From Phaeobacter sp. A36a-5a (GTDB taxonomy: Bacteria > Pseudomonadota > Alphaproteobacteria > Rhodobacterales > Rhodobacteraceae): a stretch of DNA of 64,000 nucleotides. Under the pieces are notes generated by a model. That model made no database searches, was not told the DNA's origin, and saw nothing but the letters and a program-made list of their open reading frames with translations. Each line of letters opens with the position of its first letter. Positions within the stretch are counted from its first letter, which is position 1. The position numbers and the translations under genes were made by a program. Of the stretch, positions 33,227 through 41,914 are shown piece after piece. The stretch covers positions 124,001 to 188,000 of the forward strand of contig NZ_JBBLYU010000005.1 in assembly GCF_037911135.1 (NCBI RefSeq). Reading direction: 5' to 3'.

Positions 33227-34218
33227 GCGTCGCCGCTTTTTACGCGGAGGGAGTTTTTCGCCCGGCGATCATTGATCGGCGTGACGCCAAAGCTCTCGCG
33301 GTATATCCGCAGGAACGCGCCCGGCGTGCTGTAACCTACCATATAGGCGATTTCGGTGACCGAGGTGCTGGAATACAGCACCAGTTGCCGCGCCTGATTC
33401 ATCCGCATCATCCGATAGTATTTCAGCGGGCTCTGACCCGTCGCCTCCTTGAAACTGCGTTCGAGGGATCGCGCCGATACACCAATAGCATTCGCTACAT
33501 CGCTGATTTGAATAGGGTCTTCGATATGCTCGGCAAAATGTTCAATGGCCTGCGTCACCTTCTTGGGCAACAGATCCTTGCTCTTGGCTGTTGAAAACGC
33601 GGGTGTCTTTTGCGACGTCGTGGCGCTGCGCACATATGGATGCTGAAACCAGCAGGCAACTTCGGCCATGATATCGCCGCCCAAATGGTCTTCTATCAGT
33701 GTCAACATATAGTCGAAAACCGCCGTCGCCCCGGAAATCGTGGTGAAAGCCCCCTCATCGCAGATCACTGTGCTCAGCCTCTCGATCTCAGGAAATTCCG
33801 CTTCAAAAGCAGCCTCATAGCACCAGTGAACCGAGAGCGGGTCGCTCCCGACCAAACCGGTGCGTGCCAGCGGAAACACCCCCCCGCTGAAGGCGCCAAG
33901 TCGGGTCTTGTTCCGGGTAAGCCGCTGGAGCGCGGCATTGGCACGCGCCGATTGATCAAAGCGCGCATTAGGACCCGCCGCAAAGAACAGATAATCGTGA
34001 TCCGTAAGATCGGCCAGCACACGATCCGGGCTGAACGTCACCCCTGCCGAGGACGCGACCGGCTCCGTTGTTTCGGCAACAACAGTCCAGCGAAACGCCT
34101 CCTTCCCCGCGATTTCATTGGCGGCCCTCAGCGGCTCGATGCAAGACGTCAGGCAAGCCATAGGGAAACCAGGAAAGATCATAATGCCAAGCGTAAGCGG
34201 CGTCTTGGTTAGGGTCAC
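33211..34218 (-). CDS. GlxA-type AraC-family regulator (DJ-1/PfpI plus HTH)
   Basis: A 335-residue regulator with an N-terminal DJ-1/PfpI-like domain (LTLGIMIFPGFPMACLTSCIEPLRAANEI; FFAAGPNARF) and a C-terminal AraC HTH pair (QISDVANAIGVSARSLERSFKEATG and VTEIAYMVGYSTPGAFLRIYRESFG, both in family form). This architecture is shared by GbdR, CdhR, SouR and DhcR, which activate betaine, carnitine and sarcosine catabolism. GTG at 34218 overlaps the LysR stop. Its place between soxBDAG and the betaine-type operon makes it the likely activator of one or both. Confidence 0.86.
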   Translation of the reverse strand: MTLTKTPLTLGIMIFPGFPMACLTSCIEPLRAANEIAGKEAFRWTVVAETTEPVASSAGVTFSPDRVLADLTDHDYLFFAAGPNARFDQSARANAALQRLTRNKTRLGAFSGGVFPLARTGLVGSDPLSVHWCYEAAFEAEFPEIERLSTVICDEGAFTTISGATAVFDYMLTLIEDHLGGDIMAEVACWFQHPYVRSATTSQKTPAFSTAKSKDLLPKKVTQAIEHFAEHIEDPIQISDVANAIGVSARSLERSFKEATGQSPLKYYRMMRMNQARQLVLYSSTSVTEIAYMVGYSTPGAFLRIYRESFGVTPINDRRAKNSLRVKSGDALPAG

Positions 34219-35111
34219 GACAGGCCTCCTTTGGTCAATTCGGCAGCACAGCTCAGGATGTGTTTTTCCAGCAAACGGGCCGCAGGAGACAGCGCCGTAT
34301 CGGTTTTCCGAAGCAGGTGGATCTGGCGAGTCGCAAGCGAATCAGCCAATGGTCGGAACGCCAGCCCCGTCGCATTCGCGGCTCGCGCGGCCATCTCCGG
34401 CAAAATAGTTACCCCGATTTCAGCCTGCACCATAGCCATGATGGAGGTCAGGTTCTGTGCCTTCAAAAGCGCCCTGTCGTGCAGCTCTCTGGATTGCTCC
34501 GCCTTGATGCTGGCCGACAGGCTATTGGCGATCAGCCTTTCGTTCCGCAGCATCTCCCATTCGATTTTCCCCTGCTCCTGCGCCAGCGGGTGACTGGGTG
34601 CGCAGATCACTCCGAACGCATCCGACAGCAGATGCTGGCTGTGCAATCCAGAGCTGTTCTGGCCCAGTGTTGCAATACCGATGTCGATGCGTTCACGGGA
34701 CAGCTCATGCAGAACCGAGATCGAGTCCATATCTCGCAACTCAATATCTACATTCTTGAAATCGTTGATGTACCTGGAAAAGACCAAGGGCATGACGGTG
34801 CCGGCGACCGATGGAACCGTGGCTATGCGGACATGTCCGTGGGTGGCCTTGGCATAGCCTTCTATGGCTTTGACCATCGTATCGTATTGCTGCAACTCGC
34901 GCTCTGCTTGTTCCAGCACAAAGGCCCCAAGGGCGGTCAGCCTGTTCTTACGGTCGGTTTCAAACAGCGGTTCGCCAAGATGGGTTTCCAGCTGCTTGAG
35001 CATCATCGATACGGCAGAGGGCGTGCGCCCAAGAATACCGGCAGCATCACTCAGGTTTCCACTTCGAGCGACTGCAGCAAAACCGCGGAGCAATTCAATT
35101 TTCAAAGCCAT
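34215..35111 (-). CDS. LysR-family transcriptional regulator
   Basis: A 298-residue LysR protein. The ATG at 35111 begins ALKIELLRGFAAVARSGNLSDAAGILG, the standard N-terminal helix-turn-helix; the longer open frame back to 35435 lies over the divergent dehydrogenase gene and is rejected. A substrate-binding domain follows from about residue 90 (VRIATVPSVAGTVMPLVFSRY). It is divergent from the aldehyde dehydrogenase operon with a 110-nt gap that holds a TTCAG-N5-CTGAA repeat. It forms an operon with the GlxA-type regulator (GTGA overlap), so two regulators of different families are made together. Confidence 0.86.
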   Translation of the reverse strand: MALKIELLRGFAAVARSGNLSDAAGILGRTPSAVSMMLKQLETHLGEPLFETDRKNRLTALGAFVLEQAERELQQYDTMVKAIEGYAKATHGHVRIATVPSVAGTVMPLVFSRYINDFKNVDIELRDMDSISVLHELSRERIDIGIATLGQNSSGLHSQHLLSDAFGVICAPSHPLAQEQGKIEWEMLRNERLIANSLSASIKAEQSRELHDRALLKAQNLTSIMAMVQAEIGVTILPEMAARAANATGLAFRPLADSLATRQIHLLRKTDTALSPAARLLEKHILSCAAELTKGGLS

Positions 35112-35121
35112 GAGCACTAAC

Positions 35122-35136
35122 TTCAGAGTTTCTGAA
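35122..35136. promoter_or_regulatory. Putative LysR-type operator upstream of the aldehyde dehydrogenase operon
   Basis: TTCAG (35122-35126) and CTGAA (35132-35136) form an inverted repeat with a T-N11-A spacing, the usual LysR recognition form. It lies 10 nt before the LysR start and 86 nt before the aldehyde dehydrogenase start, compatible with autoregulation and activation of the divergent operon. Confidence 0.45.
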
Positions 35137-35221
35137 ATGATGTTCAGTAATTTGAGTTTGATTGAAGTGGTCGCGCATGTCCATACCCATGGAAACTGAA
35201 TTCTGTGTGAGGCCTCCGACC

Positions 35222-36673
35222 ATGACTGATATCCAAAAGAACCTGATTGCCGGTGAATGGCTGGCTGGTGAGAGCGAAGTCGAGAACCGCAACCCATCGG
35301 ATCTGAGCGACCTCGTTGGTATCTTCGCGCAGGCCAGCGCCGATCAACTGGATGCGACATTGGACCAGGCGCAGGTCGCCCAGCGTGAATGGGCGGCCTA
35401 TGGGCTTGAGCGTAAGCAGGCCGTGCTGAACGCAATCGGCAACGAGATGATGGCCCGCGCCGAAGAACTCGGCACGCTCCTGAGCCGTGAAGAAGGCAAG
35501 CCGCTGGCCGAGGGTAAAGGCGAAGTTTACCGCGCCGGCCAGTTCTTCACCTATTACGCCGCCGAATGCCTCCGCCAGATCGGGGAAAACGCCGACTCCG
35601 TGCGTCCCGACATCGAGGTGGATGTGCGCCGGGAAGCGGTCGGTACGGTGGCGATCATCAGCCCTTGGAACTTCCCGACCGCTACCGCCTCCTGGAAAAT
35701 CGCGCCGGCGCTTTGCTATGGCAACGCCGTGGTGTGGAAACCGGCCAACATCACCCCGGCATCAGCCGTCGCGCTGGCCGAGATCATCAACCGGCAGGAT
35801 ATCCCCAAGGGCCTGTTCTCGCTGGTCATGGGCTCCGGCCGTTCCATCGGCCAGCGTCTGGTCGAAAGCCCCAAAGTGAACGCGATCTCCTTCACCGGCT
35901 CGGTGCCGGTGGGCAAAGGGATTGCTGCCGCCGCCATCCAGAACCTGACCAAGGTGCAGATGGAGATGGGCTCCAAGAACGCGCTGGCGGTGATGGACGA
36001 CGCAGATCTGGATCTGGCCGTCACGCTGGCCCTCGGTGGCGCCTTTGGCGGCACCGGACAGAAATGCACAGCCTCCTCCCGGCTCGTGGTCCACGCGGCC
36101 ATTCATGATGCCTTTGTCGACAAACTTGTCGCCGGGGCACAGGCCATGAAAGTGGGCCACGCGCTGGAAGCGGGCGTGCAGATGGGGCCGGTGGTCAGCG
36201 AGCAGCAGCTGAACGAGAACCTGGCCTATGTGGACATTGGCACTTCTGAAGGTGCTGAACTGGCCTGCGGCGGCCTGCGTCTGCAGATGCCGCACGAGGG
36301 CTTCTACATGTCCCCTGGCGTTTTCCTCAACACCACCAACGACATGCGCATCAACCGCGAGGAAATGTTCGCGCCGCTGACCAGCGTGATCAAGGTCGGC
36401 AGCTATGACGAGGCGCTGTCGGTGGTGAATGACACCAACTTCGGCCTGACCTCGGGCATTGTCACCCAGTCGCTGGCGCGCGCCACCCATTTCCGCCGCA
36501 ACGCGCGCACCGGTGTGGTCACTGTCAACCTGCCAACCGCAGGCACCGACTACCATGTGCCATTCGGTGGCCGCGGCGACAGTTCCTATGGCCCGCGCGA
36601 GCAGGGTAAGGCAGCGGCGGAGTTCTATACCACCGTCAAAACCGCCTACATCAGCGCCGGCAAGCCGGTCTGA
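35222..36673 (+). CDS. NAD(P)-dependent aldehyde dehydrogenase
   Basis: A 483-residue aldehyde dehydrogenase; ATG 35222 begins TDIQKNLIAGEW, the family start, while an upstream in-frame start at 35162 is less likely. Cofactor and catalytic motifs are IISPWNFPTATASWKIAPAL, FTGSVPVGKGI, EMGSKNALAV (general-base Glu) and GGTGQKCTASSRL with Cys282 as nucleophile. It most resembles the alpha-ketoglutarate semialdehyde / succinate semialdehyde dehydrogenase group. It is the first gene of a six-gene operon, so it probably oxidises a semialdehyde formed from the methylated substrate, or formaldehyde-derived or betaine aldehyde-like compounds. Confidence 0.87.
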   Translation: MTDIQKNLIAGEWLAGESEVENRNPSDLSDLVGIFAQASADQLDATLDQAQVAQREWAAYGLERKQAVLNAIGNEMMARAEELGTLLSREEGKPLAEGKGEVYRAGQFFTYYAAECLRQIGENADSVRPDIEVDVRREAVGTVAIISPWNFPTATASWKIAPALCYGNAVVWKPANITPASAVALAEIINRQDIPKGLFSLVMGSGRSIGQRLVESPKVNAISFTGSVPVGKGIAAAAIQNLTKVQMEMGSKNALAVMDDADLDLAVTLALGGAFGGTGQKCTASSRLVVHAAIHDAFVDKLVAGAQAMKVGHALEAGVQMGPVVSEQQLNENLAYVDIGTSEGAELACGGLRLQMPHEGFYMSPGVFLNTTNDMRINREEMFAPLTSVIKVGSYDEALSVVNDTNFGLTSGIVTQSLARATHFRRNARTGVVTVNLPTAGTDYHVPFGGRGDSSYGPREQGKAAAEFYTTVKTAYISAGKPV

Positions 36674-36721
36674 GACTGAATTCTTGGCAGTGCCGCATCG
36701 CCGGCCTGCCAGTTTGCGGAC

Positions 36722-36756
36722 GCGCCCGCCCTCCTTGTTTCCCCCGAGGCGGGCGC
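36722..36756 (+). terminator. Hairpin between aldehyde dehydrogenase and dipeptidase-like gene
   Basis: GCGCCCGCC (36722-36730) and GGCGGGCGC (36748-36756) form a perfect 9-bp stem with a 17-nt loop in the 137-nt gap. No T-tract follows, so it may be an intercistronic stabiliser or partial attenuator rather than a full terminator. Confidence 0.45.
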
Positions 36757-36810
36757 ATCCTGCCTGGCATTACAGGCCGGGTAGTGGACTTTGAAAACCG
36801 AGGTGCTTGA

Positions 36811-37800
36811 ATGACCGGATATCGTATCGACTGCCTGCAATATGCCAATTGGTCGGAAAAAATCTTCCGCCAGCTGCGCGAGGGCAACGTGGACGCAATC
36901 CATGTCACCATTGCCTATCATGAGACCTTCCGCGAGACGGTCCTGAACTTCGAGAAATGGAACCGCTGGTTCGAGCAGTACCCGGATCTGATCATGAAGG
37001 GGCAGTGGGCCTCTGACATCGACAAGGCCCGCGAAACCGGCCGCACCGCTGTGTTCTTCGGTTTCCAGAACCCCTCGCCGATAGAGGACGACATCGGCCT
37101 GGTGGAGATCCTGCACACGCTGGGCGCCCGATTCATGCAGCTCACCTACAACAACCAGTCGCTGCTGGCGACGGGGTGTTATGAGGCCGAGGACATGGGG
37201 ATCACCCGCATGGGCAAGCAGGTGATCAAGGAGATGAACCGGGTCGGCCTGGTCGTGGACATGAGCCATTCCGCCGACCGTTCCACCATCGAAGCAGCGG
37301 AAATTTCCAGCCGCCCGATCGCCATTACTCATGCCAACCCGCATGAATGGTCGCCGGCCCTGCGCAACAAGAAGGATGACGTCATCCGCGCAGTGACCGG
37401 CCATGGCGGGATGCTGGGCTTCTCGGTCTATCCGCATCACCTGAAGGACAAGTCCAACTGCACGCTGCAAAGCTTCTGCGAGATGATTGCCCGAACCGCC
37501 GAGAAATTCGGCGTTGAACATCTCGGGATCGGCACTGACCTTTGCCAGGACCAGCCGGACAGCGTCGTCGAATGGATGCGTGTGGGTCGCTGGACCAAGG
37601 AGATCGACTACGGCGAAGGCTCCAAATCCGCGCCGGGTTTCCCGCCAATGCCCAGCTGGTTCGAAGACAACCGCGACTTCGGAAATATCGAAGACGGGCT
37701 GCGCGAGGTCGGCATGAACAACGACGAGGTATCAGCTGTCATGGGAGGCAACTGGTATCGCTTCTTTGAAGAGAATTTCGGTCCAAAATCGGGGGATTAA
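36811..37800 (+). CDS. Degenerate membrane-dipeptidase (peptidase M19) family protein
   Basis: A 329-residue TIM-barrel protein of the renal dipeptidase family. Active M19 enzymes bind two zinc ions through an N-terminal HxD, a bridging Glu in an EGG-type motif, and two later His residues. Here the start reads RIDCLQYANW with no HxD, and the Glu region reads VFFGFQNPSPIEDD. His153 (VDMSHSAD), His174 (ITHANP) and Asp243 (GIGTDLCQD) remain. It is therefore unlikely to be a normal dipeptidase. A similar relative occurs beside dimethylglycine catabolic genes in Pseudomonas, as I recall, which fits this locus. The reaction is unknown. Confidence 0.8.
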   Translation: MTGYRIDCLQYANWSEKIFRQLREGNVDAIHVTIAYHETFRETVLNFEKWNRWFEQYPDLIMKGQWASDIDKARETGRTAVFFGFQNPSPIEDDIGLVEILHTLGARFMQLTYNNQSLLATGCYEAEDMGITRMGKQVIKEMNRVGLVVDMSHSADRSTIEAAEISSRPIAITHANPHEWSPALRNKKDDVIRAVTGHGGMLGFSVYPHHLKDKSNCTLQSFCEMIARTAEKFGVEHLGIGTDLCQDQPDSVVEWMRVGRWTKEIDYGEGSKSAPGFPPMPSWFEDNRDFGNIEDGLREVGMNNDEVSAVMGGNWYRFFEENFGPKSGD

Positions 37801-37862
37801 AGACCGGGATAGACAGAAATATCGGCCCGACCAGTGCGCGGGCCAACCAATGGGAGGGAAAG

Positions 37863-39407
37863 ATGTCAGAGACATCTATGGAGACAACACCGCAGGAGAG
37901 CCGGATCAACAAGCCGCTGTTTCTGCTTTCAGGCGGTTTTATCGCGCTATTCTGTGCCGCAGCACTGGTCAATCTTGACGGGCTGTCGGCACTGGTCGAC
38001 TGGGGGTTCAACATCTCGGCGACCTATTTCGGCCTGTACTGGCAAATTCTACTGCTTGCGACCTTTCTGATCGGTTTGCTGCTCTGCGTCCTGCCCGGTG
38101 GGCGCGCTATTCTCGGCGGGCTGGCCGCGCCTGAATTCACCACGTTCCAGTGGGGATCCATGGTCATGTGTACTCTGCTTGCTGGTGGTGGCGTGTTCTG
38201 GGCGGCCGGGGAGCCGATTGCGCATTTCCTCTACTCGCCTCCCCTCTACGGGGCCGAAGGAGGTAGCGAAGCCGCCGTTACCCCCGCTATCGCACAAAGC
38301 TTCATGCATTGGGGGTTTCTAGCATGGGCGATCCTCGGTTCGCTCTCCACGGTCATGCTGATGCATTATCACTATGAAAAGGGCCTGCCGCTGGCCCCCC
38401 GGACGCTGCTCTATCCGGTGTTCAAGGACAAGGCTATCAACGGCCCCATCGGGGTGATCGCCGACGCATCATCGATCATCGCCGTGGTAGCGGGTACCGT
38501 CGGTCCGATCGGCTTTCTTGGGCTTCAGGTGAGCTATGGTCTCTCCGATCTCTTCGGCATCCCGGACGTTTTTGCCACTCAGTTCGTGGTGATCGGCGCA
38601 CTGGTGGCACTCTACACGATCTCGGCGATGACCGGCCTGTCGCGCGGCATCCAGATGCTGTCCAAGATCAATGTGATCCTGGCCGCCGTGTTGCTGGTCT
38701 ATGTGCTCATTGCCGGGCCTACCGGTTTCATCTTCGGATCGTTCTTCTCAGGTTTTACGACCTATTTGGGCAACTTCTTCCAGATGGCGCTCTATCGCGG
38801 TGATGCAGGCATATTCGGCGCTCCCGGCTGGCTGGGATGGTGGACCGTGTTCTTCTGGGGCTGGTTCATGGGCTACGGGCCACTGATGGCTATGTTCATT
38901 GCCCGCGTGTCACGCGGACGGTCGATCCGGTCCATCATCATCATGCTGTCGATCATCGCACCCATCGTGACCAACTTCTGGTTCACCATCATCGGGGGCA
39001 CGGGCATTGCGATGGAACTGGCTGAGCCCGGCACCATCTCCGCAGCTTTCGAAGGCTTCAACCTGCCTGCGGCACTACTGGCAATCACGAACAATCTGCC
39101 GATGGGTTTCTTGATCTCAATCCTGTTCTTGATCCTGACCACGATCTTTGTGGCCACGACCGGAGATTCGATGAGCTACGTGATTTCCGCTACAATGACC
39201 AACGGCGACACCCCAAGCATCGCCGTACGTGTTTTCTGGGGCATCGCCATGGGTGTGATGGCGGTCATTTTGATCTCCGTCGGTTCCGGTGGCGTATCAA
39301 AACTACAGAGCTTCATCGTGGTCACCGCGGTTCCGGTGTCGCTTATTCTTCTGCCATCGCTCTGGGATGCTCTGCGCATCACATTGGCAAAAGGCAAAGA
39401 GAACTGA
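37863..39407 (+). CDS. BCCT family transporter with atypical TM8 signature
   Basis: A 514-residue secondary transporter of the betaine/choline/carnitine family with about 12 hydrophobic segments. FMHWGFLAWAILGS near residue 145 is the TM4 region, and WTVFFWGWFMGYGPLMAMF (about residues 325-345) is TM8, followed by IARVSRGRSIRS, the most conserved BCCT stretch. Typical betaine carriers read WAWWxSWSPFVG here, so two of the cage tryptophans are replaced (F and Y). The substrate is probably a related but different zwitterion. ATG 37863 follows GGGAGGGAAAG. It provides the import step for the operon. Confidence 0.88.
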   Translation: MSETSMETTPQESRINKPLFLLSGGFIALFCAAALVNLDGLSALVDWGFNISATYFGLYWQILLLATFLIGLLLCVLPGGRAILGGLAAPEFTTFQWGSMVMCTLLAGGGVFWAAGEPIAHFLYSPPLYGAEGGSEAAVTPAIAQSFMHWGFLAWAILGSLSTVMLMHYHYEKGLPLAPRTLLYPVFKDKAINGPIGVIADASSIIAVVAGTVGPIGFLGLQVSYGLSDLFGIPDVFATQFVVIGALVALYTISAMTGLSRGIQMLSKINVILAAVLLVYVLIAGPTGFIFGSFFSGFTTYLGNFFQMALYRGDAGIFGAPGWLGWWTVFFWGWFMGYGPLMAMFIARVSRGRSIRSIIIMLSIIAPIVTNFWFTIIGGTGIAMELAEPGTISAAFEGFNLPAALLAITNNLPMGFLISILFLILTTIFVATTGDSMSYVISATMTNGDTPSIAVRVFWGIAMGVMAVILISVGSGGVSKLQSFIVVTAVPVSLILLPSLWDALRITLAKGKEN

Positions 39408-39413
39408 ATAGCT

Positions 39414-39436
39414 GCCGGGCGCTGCTGGCGCCCGGC
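39414..39436 (+). terminator. Strong hairpin after the BCCT gene
   Basis: GCCGGGCGC and GCGCCCGGC form a perfect 9-bp stem with a TGCTG loop, beginning 7 nt after the BCCT stop. There is no T-tract. It may separate expression of transporter and downstream enzymes. Confidence 0.55.
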
Positions 39437-39512
39437 CCACCCATCCAAACTGCCCGACCTGTTCAGATCATACGGGATACGACTAACGACCTGATTACAA
39501 AGGCCAATCCGA

Positions 39513-41204
39513 ATGACCGACATTCTCTGCCGTGAACCGAACACCGTCATGCGTCTGGCACGCCTTGGCTCTATGCACCAGTCGCGCCTGTCATTCATGC
39601 GGGTGCTGACCCGTCGTCTGGCGCGCGAAGGCTGGCGATTTGAACAGACCGCATTTGACATAGACGACAGCGGTCAGGGCCATGCAGTCTACACCGCATA
39701 TGGGCCGGAGCGCGCATATTCCCTGGTCGCCTTTGCCCACGACCTGCCGCCTGAAAAACGCTCCGACCGAGTGATTGCAGAGGCCTGGGACGCCACTTTC
39801 ACACTATTTGACGGTATTCCTTCTGACGCGGATATCGCCCGGCTGTCACAGAATATCCCCGTGCAAGAAGCCGGACGTGTGTCCGGGTCGGAGCTTTCTG
39901 TATCCCGTGCCAACCGGTCGGTGCGCCTCTGGGAACATGTGGTCGGCGCATTGGCCTCTGGCCAGCAGCCCTCCGCAGAGCAGATCGACGCCGTCGGCTA
40001 TCTGATGCGGACAACGGCGGTCTACGGGTCCGGCAAACTGGGTGCGGCTGACCGCGAGATGATCGCGGAACGCCCCGAATTCCGTGCGCCGTTCCAGGTT
40101 GAGATGCTATCGGTCTACCTGACCCGCTGGTTTGTCACCGATCTGGTCCAGCATATGGCCGATTGTCGCGCCAAGGCTGAGGGCACCACCGCCGCAAAAC
40201 TGGCTCCGGATCTGGCCCGGTCAATGGGGATCGGCAATTCCACCGGCCTTGGAATGGCGCCGTTTCTGCTCAACCACCCGGTGCTGTTCAACAACTGGGT
40301 CGCGGCGCGCGAAAAGGCGATTCAGGCGGTGCGCAATATCGAGGAAGCGCATCCCGACGATATCGCTGTGTTCCGCTCTCTGGTGGCACGCAGCAAGCTG
40401 ACAATTGCAGATTGGCAGTCACAGCATCCGATTCAGATCCAGAAACTGAGCGCGCTGCGTGCCGACGCTGATCAGGTGACCAGCTACCTGGAAATCCAGA
40501 CGCTGGCCGGTCCGAAGCCCTGGGATGCCCTCTACCGCTGGGCCGAAGAGACGCTCTCGCTCGAGGGTCAGGAATGGATCGCGTCGCTGATGCTGGAGCC
40601 CTACGGCGGGCTTGTCGATGGCTTCGCCGAAGATATGTCAGCAGATAACACCGCAACCTTTCGCATTGCGGGTGCTATGACCATTGGCGATCTTCGCAAG
40701 ATCCTGCGGGACGTATACGCTTGGGCCATCGACACAAACTGGCAGGCCCCAGAGAACAAGGCACGCGCCTGGTATGTTTCGGAGGAAAAGCTCGAACCCC
40801 GTCTGGGTGAGCGCTTTGAGGAGCCCATCGAAGAATATGAGCAGCCGCTGGCACCGGGTCGAGATGCCGCGATGTTGTACCAGGCTCTGGCCCACTGGCC
40901 AGACGAGGCGCAGGTTGCAGATTTCCTGTTGCGCCATTCCGAACACCGCCATGTTCTGCGCCGTGTTCAGATCGTCGGCCGCGCGCCCTACGCGGAAATC
41001 CGTGACAACACGATTTCCGATCAGGTCCTGCCGATCGATATGCTGCGCTGCAAGCTGGCATTCTTTGGCGCGACGAAATTTGATCCCCGGTCAGATCGTT
41101 GGGTGCGGATTTGCATGTATGGCAATGCTCCGCTGCCCACCGAACTCACCGTTGAGAACGCGGAATTCTGGGTATTCCCCGAACTGGAAGAGGGGCTGGC
41201 ATGA
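39513..41204 (+). CDS. Unknown protein, 563 residues, in the BCCT operon
   Basis: I do not recognise this protein. It is soluble-looking, with no signal peptide or membrane segment, and rich in charged residues. Notable stretches are SMHQSRLSFMRVLTRRLAREGW near the start, LMRTTAVYGSGKLGAADREMI (about 168-188), SMGIGNSTGLGMAPFLLNHP (about 233-252) with a glycine-rich turn, and SEHRHVLRRVQIVGRAPYAEIRDN near 490. It overlaps the DUF3726 gene by 4 nt (ATGA), which suggests a stable partnership. It is flanked by transporter and dehydrogenases, so an enzyme or enzyme subunit for the imported compound is likely. Normal codon use argues against recent transfer. Confidence 0.72.
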   Translation: MTDILCREPNTVMRLARLGSMHQSRLSFMRVLTRRLAREGWRFEQTAFDIDDSGQGHAVYTAYGPERAYSLVAFAHDLPPEKRSDRVIAEAWDATFTLFDGIPSDADIARLSQNIPVQEAGRVSGSELSVSRANRSVRLWEHVVGALASGQQPSAEQIDAVGYLMRTTAVYGSGKLGAADREMIAERPEFRAPFQVEMLSVYLTRWFVTDLVQHMADCRAKAEGTTAAKLAPDLARSMGIGNSTGLGMAPFLLNHPVLFNNWVAAREKAIQAVRNIEEAHPDDIAVFRSLVARSKLTIADWQSQHPIQIQKLSALRADADQVTSYLEIQTLAGPKPWDALYRWAEETLSLEGQEWIASLMLEPYGGLVDGFAEDMSADNTATFRIAGAMTIGDLRKILRDVYAWAIDTNWQAPENKARAWYVSEEKLEPRLGERFEEPIEEYEQPLAPGRDAAMLYQALAHWPDEAQVADFLLRHSEHRHVLRRVQIVGRAPYAEIRDNTISDQVLPIDMLRCKLAFFGATKFDPRSDRWVRICMYGNAPLPTELTVENAEFWVFPELEEGLA

Positions 41205-41851
41205 GCCATTCGTTGAATGAAATCGAGGCCATGAGCAAGCGCGCCGCCCGTGGCGCGGGCCTGTCCTGGGGATTGGCAGAAGAGGCCGCCAAGGGTACGC
41301 GCTGGCTTTCGTCTTTTGGGTTTCCCGGCACCGAGATGCTGGCAGATCTGCTGACGATGAATGATCGCATTCCCTCGATTGACGTATCGCCCGTTTCGCT
41401 GCGAGCCGAGGTCTGGCACGCCCCTGCCCGCCGGATGAGTCCCTTGATCGCCGGTGCAGCACTCAGCGATTGTGCCGTGCGCCTGCTGGAGCGCGGCAAG
41501 ATCACGATGGAGAACGTCAATTTTCCCTTGCTGGCGGTGCCCTTCATGGGCGGCGCGGCCTTGCGACTGGGCCGACCGGTTGCCGCCGAATGGCAGGGCG
41601 CGCGCCTGGCCACCGATGGCAAGCGGCTCTGCGTGCAGGGCTCCAGCGAGACGCTGCACAGCCTGCTGGCGGAACGGATGGTATTCTCCGCCCCTGCGGA
41701 GATGACCGGCCAGCAAGAACCGGTGATGCGCGCAAGCGTCTCCAACGCAAGCTGGGACCAGCTGGGCAAGTTTGCCCATCGCACCTTTGCCCCGGCGACC
41801 GAGGAAAGCCGCCTGCGCGGCGCCGGGGCCGGCCTCAGCGACAACGACTGA
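41201..41851 (+). CDS. DUF3726 family protein
   Basis: A 216-residue protein that matches DUF3726 as I recall it: NEIEAMSKRAARGAGLSWGLAEEAAKGTRWL at the start, then a Leu/Ala-rich central part and FAHRTFAPATEESRLRGAGAG at the end. No transmembrane or signal sequence is visible. The reaction is unknown. Coupling to the 563-residue gene by ATGA overlap, and the Ldh-type gene 63 nt downstream, point to a shared complex or pathway step. The NEIEAMSxRAARGAG motif with its GxSWG turn is the part most likely to be functional. Confidence 0.75.
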   Translation: MSHSLNEIEAMSKRAARGAGLSWGLAEEAAKGTRWLSSFGFPGTEMLADLLTMNDRIPSIDVSPVSLRAEVWHAPARRMSPLIAGAALSDCAVRLLERGKITMENVNFPLLAVPFMGGAALRLGRPVAAEWQGARLATDGKRLCVQGSSETLHSLLAERMVFSAPAEMTGQQEPVMRASVSNASWDQLGKFAHRTFAPATEESRLRGAGAGLSDND

Positions 41852-41914
41852 TCCACCCATCGACTGCCGGTCAGCCCGGCATTGACCCGAAGACTGAAAA
41901 ACAGAAAGCCCGAT

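Noticed and set aside
35112-35435. N-terminal extension of the LysR frame
   Set aside because: It runs over the start of the divergent aldehyde dehydrogenase gene; the HTH starts at 35111.
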